A stretch of 6,093 nucleotides of DNA from Paracoccaceae bacterium (GTDB lineage: Bacteria > Pseudomonadota > Alphaproteobacteria > Rhodobacterales > Rhodobacteraceae), in assembly GCA_019090405.1 (NCBI GenBank), contig JAHRVZ010000409.1, positions 1 through 6,093 of the forward strand, in the 5' to 3' direction. The notes below the pieces were generated by a model. The model was not told where the DNA came from and searched no databases. It saw nothing but the letters and a program-made list of their open reading frames with translations. A program made the translations under genes and the position numbers. Every line of letters starts with the position of its first letter. Position 1 is the stretch's first letter. Of the stretch, positions 5,717 to 6,093 are shown one piece after another.

Positions 5717-6093
5717 CGTTTCTTTTTCCCTTTTTCAAAGCGTTCCGCTGCAATGAGCACATCCTGTGCCCTTTGCCAAGGTGCAGAACCGCGTGGCAGT
5801 AAATTTGAGGCGCGTTGGGCGTGTCGTCCGGCATCCGGCATATTACCTTGCAACGCATAGCGCTCTGCTGTGACCAATGCGGCCATTCCGGGCTGGTCGG
5901 TCTTGGCATAGGCCAATGACAGGTCGCGTAATACACGGGTATCGCGAAAATCACGGTCGCGGGCTTTTTCAAGCGGCCCAAGCGCGGATTTGGCTTGACC
6001 ATCTGCAAGCAATGCACGTCCCAACCCGCCTTGAATAAGCGCCTCACGCGGGGCAAACGATGCTGCAGTTTGATAGGCTTCAATAGCGCGATC
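5713..6093 (-). CDS. C-terminal TPR region of a probable M48-family (BepA-like) metalloprotease, cut by right edge
   Basis: The frame is open from the right edge to the TGA at 5715-5713, giving 126 residues of a longer protein; internal ATG/TTG codons are not needed as starts. Helical TPR-like repeats are visible at about 17-48 (GLGRALLADGQAKSALGPLEKA), 52-83 (LRDLSLAYAKTDQPGMAALVTAERY) and 86-115. The ending LPRGSAPWQRAQDVL resembles the conserved C-terminus of alphaproteobacterial M48 zinc metalloproteases of the BepA type, which carry TPRs after the HEXXH domain and are often followed by a DsbA-family gene. The HEXXH motif would lie outside the window, so the protease assignment is inference; a TPR-only protein is the alternative. 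The stop overlaps the next gene's start by four bases, so the two are one operon. The very basic tail GKKKR is encoded just before the overlap. Confidence 0.7.
   Translation of the reverse strand, partial: DRAIEAYQTAASFAPREALIQGGLGRALLADGQAKSALGPLEKARDRDFRDTRVLRDLSLAYAKTDQPGMAALVTAERYALQGNMPDAGRHAQRASNLLPRGSAPWQRAQDVLIAAERFEKGKKKR

Noticed and set aside
5634..6083. Minus-strand open frame of 149 codons spanning the TPR/dsbA junction
   Set aside because: It is a different frame of the same strand across two better-supported genes. Its translation is cysteine/proline-rich without a domain, whereas the chosen frames show TPR repeats and a signal peptide.
1..6093. Novel defence, mobile or secondary-metabolite system
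   Set aside because: All six coding regions fall in known housekeeping or envelope families. There are no transposase or integrase genes, direct-repeat arrays, tRNA attachment sites or composition breaks visible by eye.

Overview
This 6.1 kb window is a piece of ordinary chromosome, most likely from a Rhodobacterales alphaproteobacterium (Roseobacter-like). Three things point there. The 5-aminolevulinate synthase is of the C4 (glycine + succinyl-CoA) type and follows the Rhodobacter HemA sequence almost residue for residue. A RodZ-type gene sits just upstream of ispG. The promoter regions contain motifs that look like FnrL, GANTC (CcrM) and CtrA sites. Base composition is only moderately GC-rich, which suits a marine roseobacter better than a high-GC Rhodobacter. 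The genus is not determined.

Layout from left to right. (1) Positions 1-893, minus strand: the N-terminal two thirds of an M20-family metallopeptidase, running off the left edge. (2) Positions 894-1108: a 215-bp divergent regulatory region with a near-consensus FNR-type box and three inverted repeats. (3) Positions 1109-2332, plus strand: hemA, with a GTG start. (4) Positions 2333-2443: a short intergenic region with a perfect palindrome containing two GANTC sites and a CtrA-like motif. (5) Positions 2444-3628, plus strand: a RodZ-like membrane protein with a cytoplasmic helix-turn-helix domain. (6) Positions 3629-3745: a gap with weak promoter-like and inverted-repeat signals. (7) Positions 3746-4873, plus strand: ispG. 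(8) Positions 4874-4951: two back-to-back hairpins between convergent genes, probably a bidirectional terminator. (9) Positions 4952-5716, minus strand: an exported DsbA/ScsC-like thiol-disulfide protein. (10) Positions 5713-6093, minus strand: the TPR-containing C-terminus of a protein, probably an M48-type (BepA-like) periplasmic metalloprotease. Its stop codon overlaps the dsbA-like start.

The plus-strand genes are core metabolism and cell shape: haem/bacteriochlorophyll precursor, MreB-associated morphogenesis, and isoprenoid precursor by the MEP route. The minus-strand pair on the right is an envelope protein quality-control unit. I see no mobile element, CRISPR array, tRNA/rRNA, phage gene or defence system. 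Nothing in the coding content looks like a new system. The most interesting signals are regulatory: the FNR-like box at hemA, the GANTC/CtrA-like cluster before rodZ, and the tandem hairpins after ispG.
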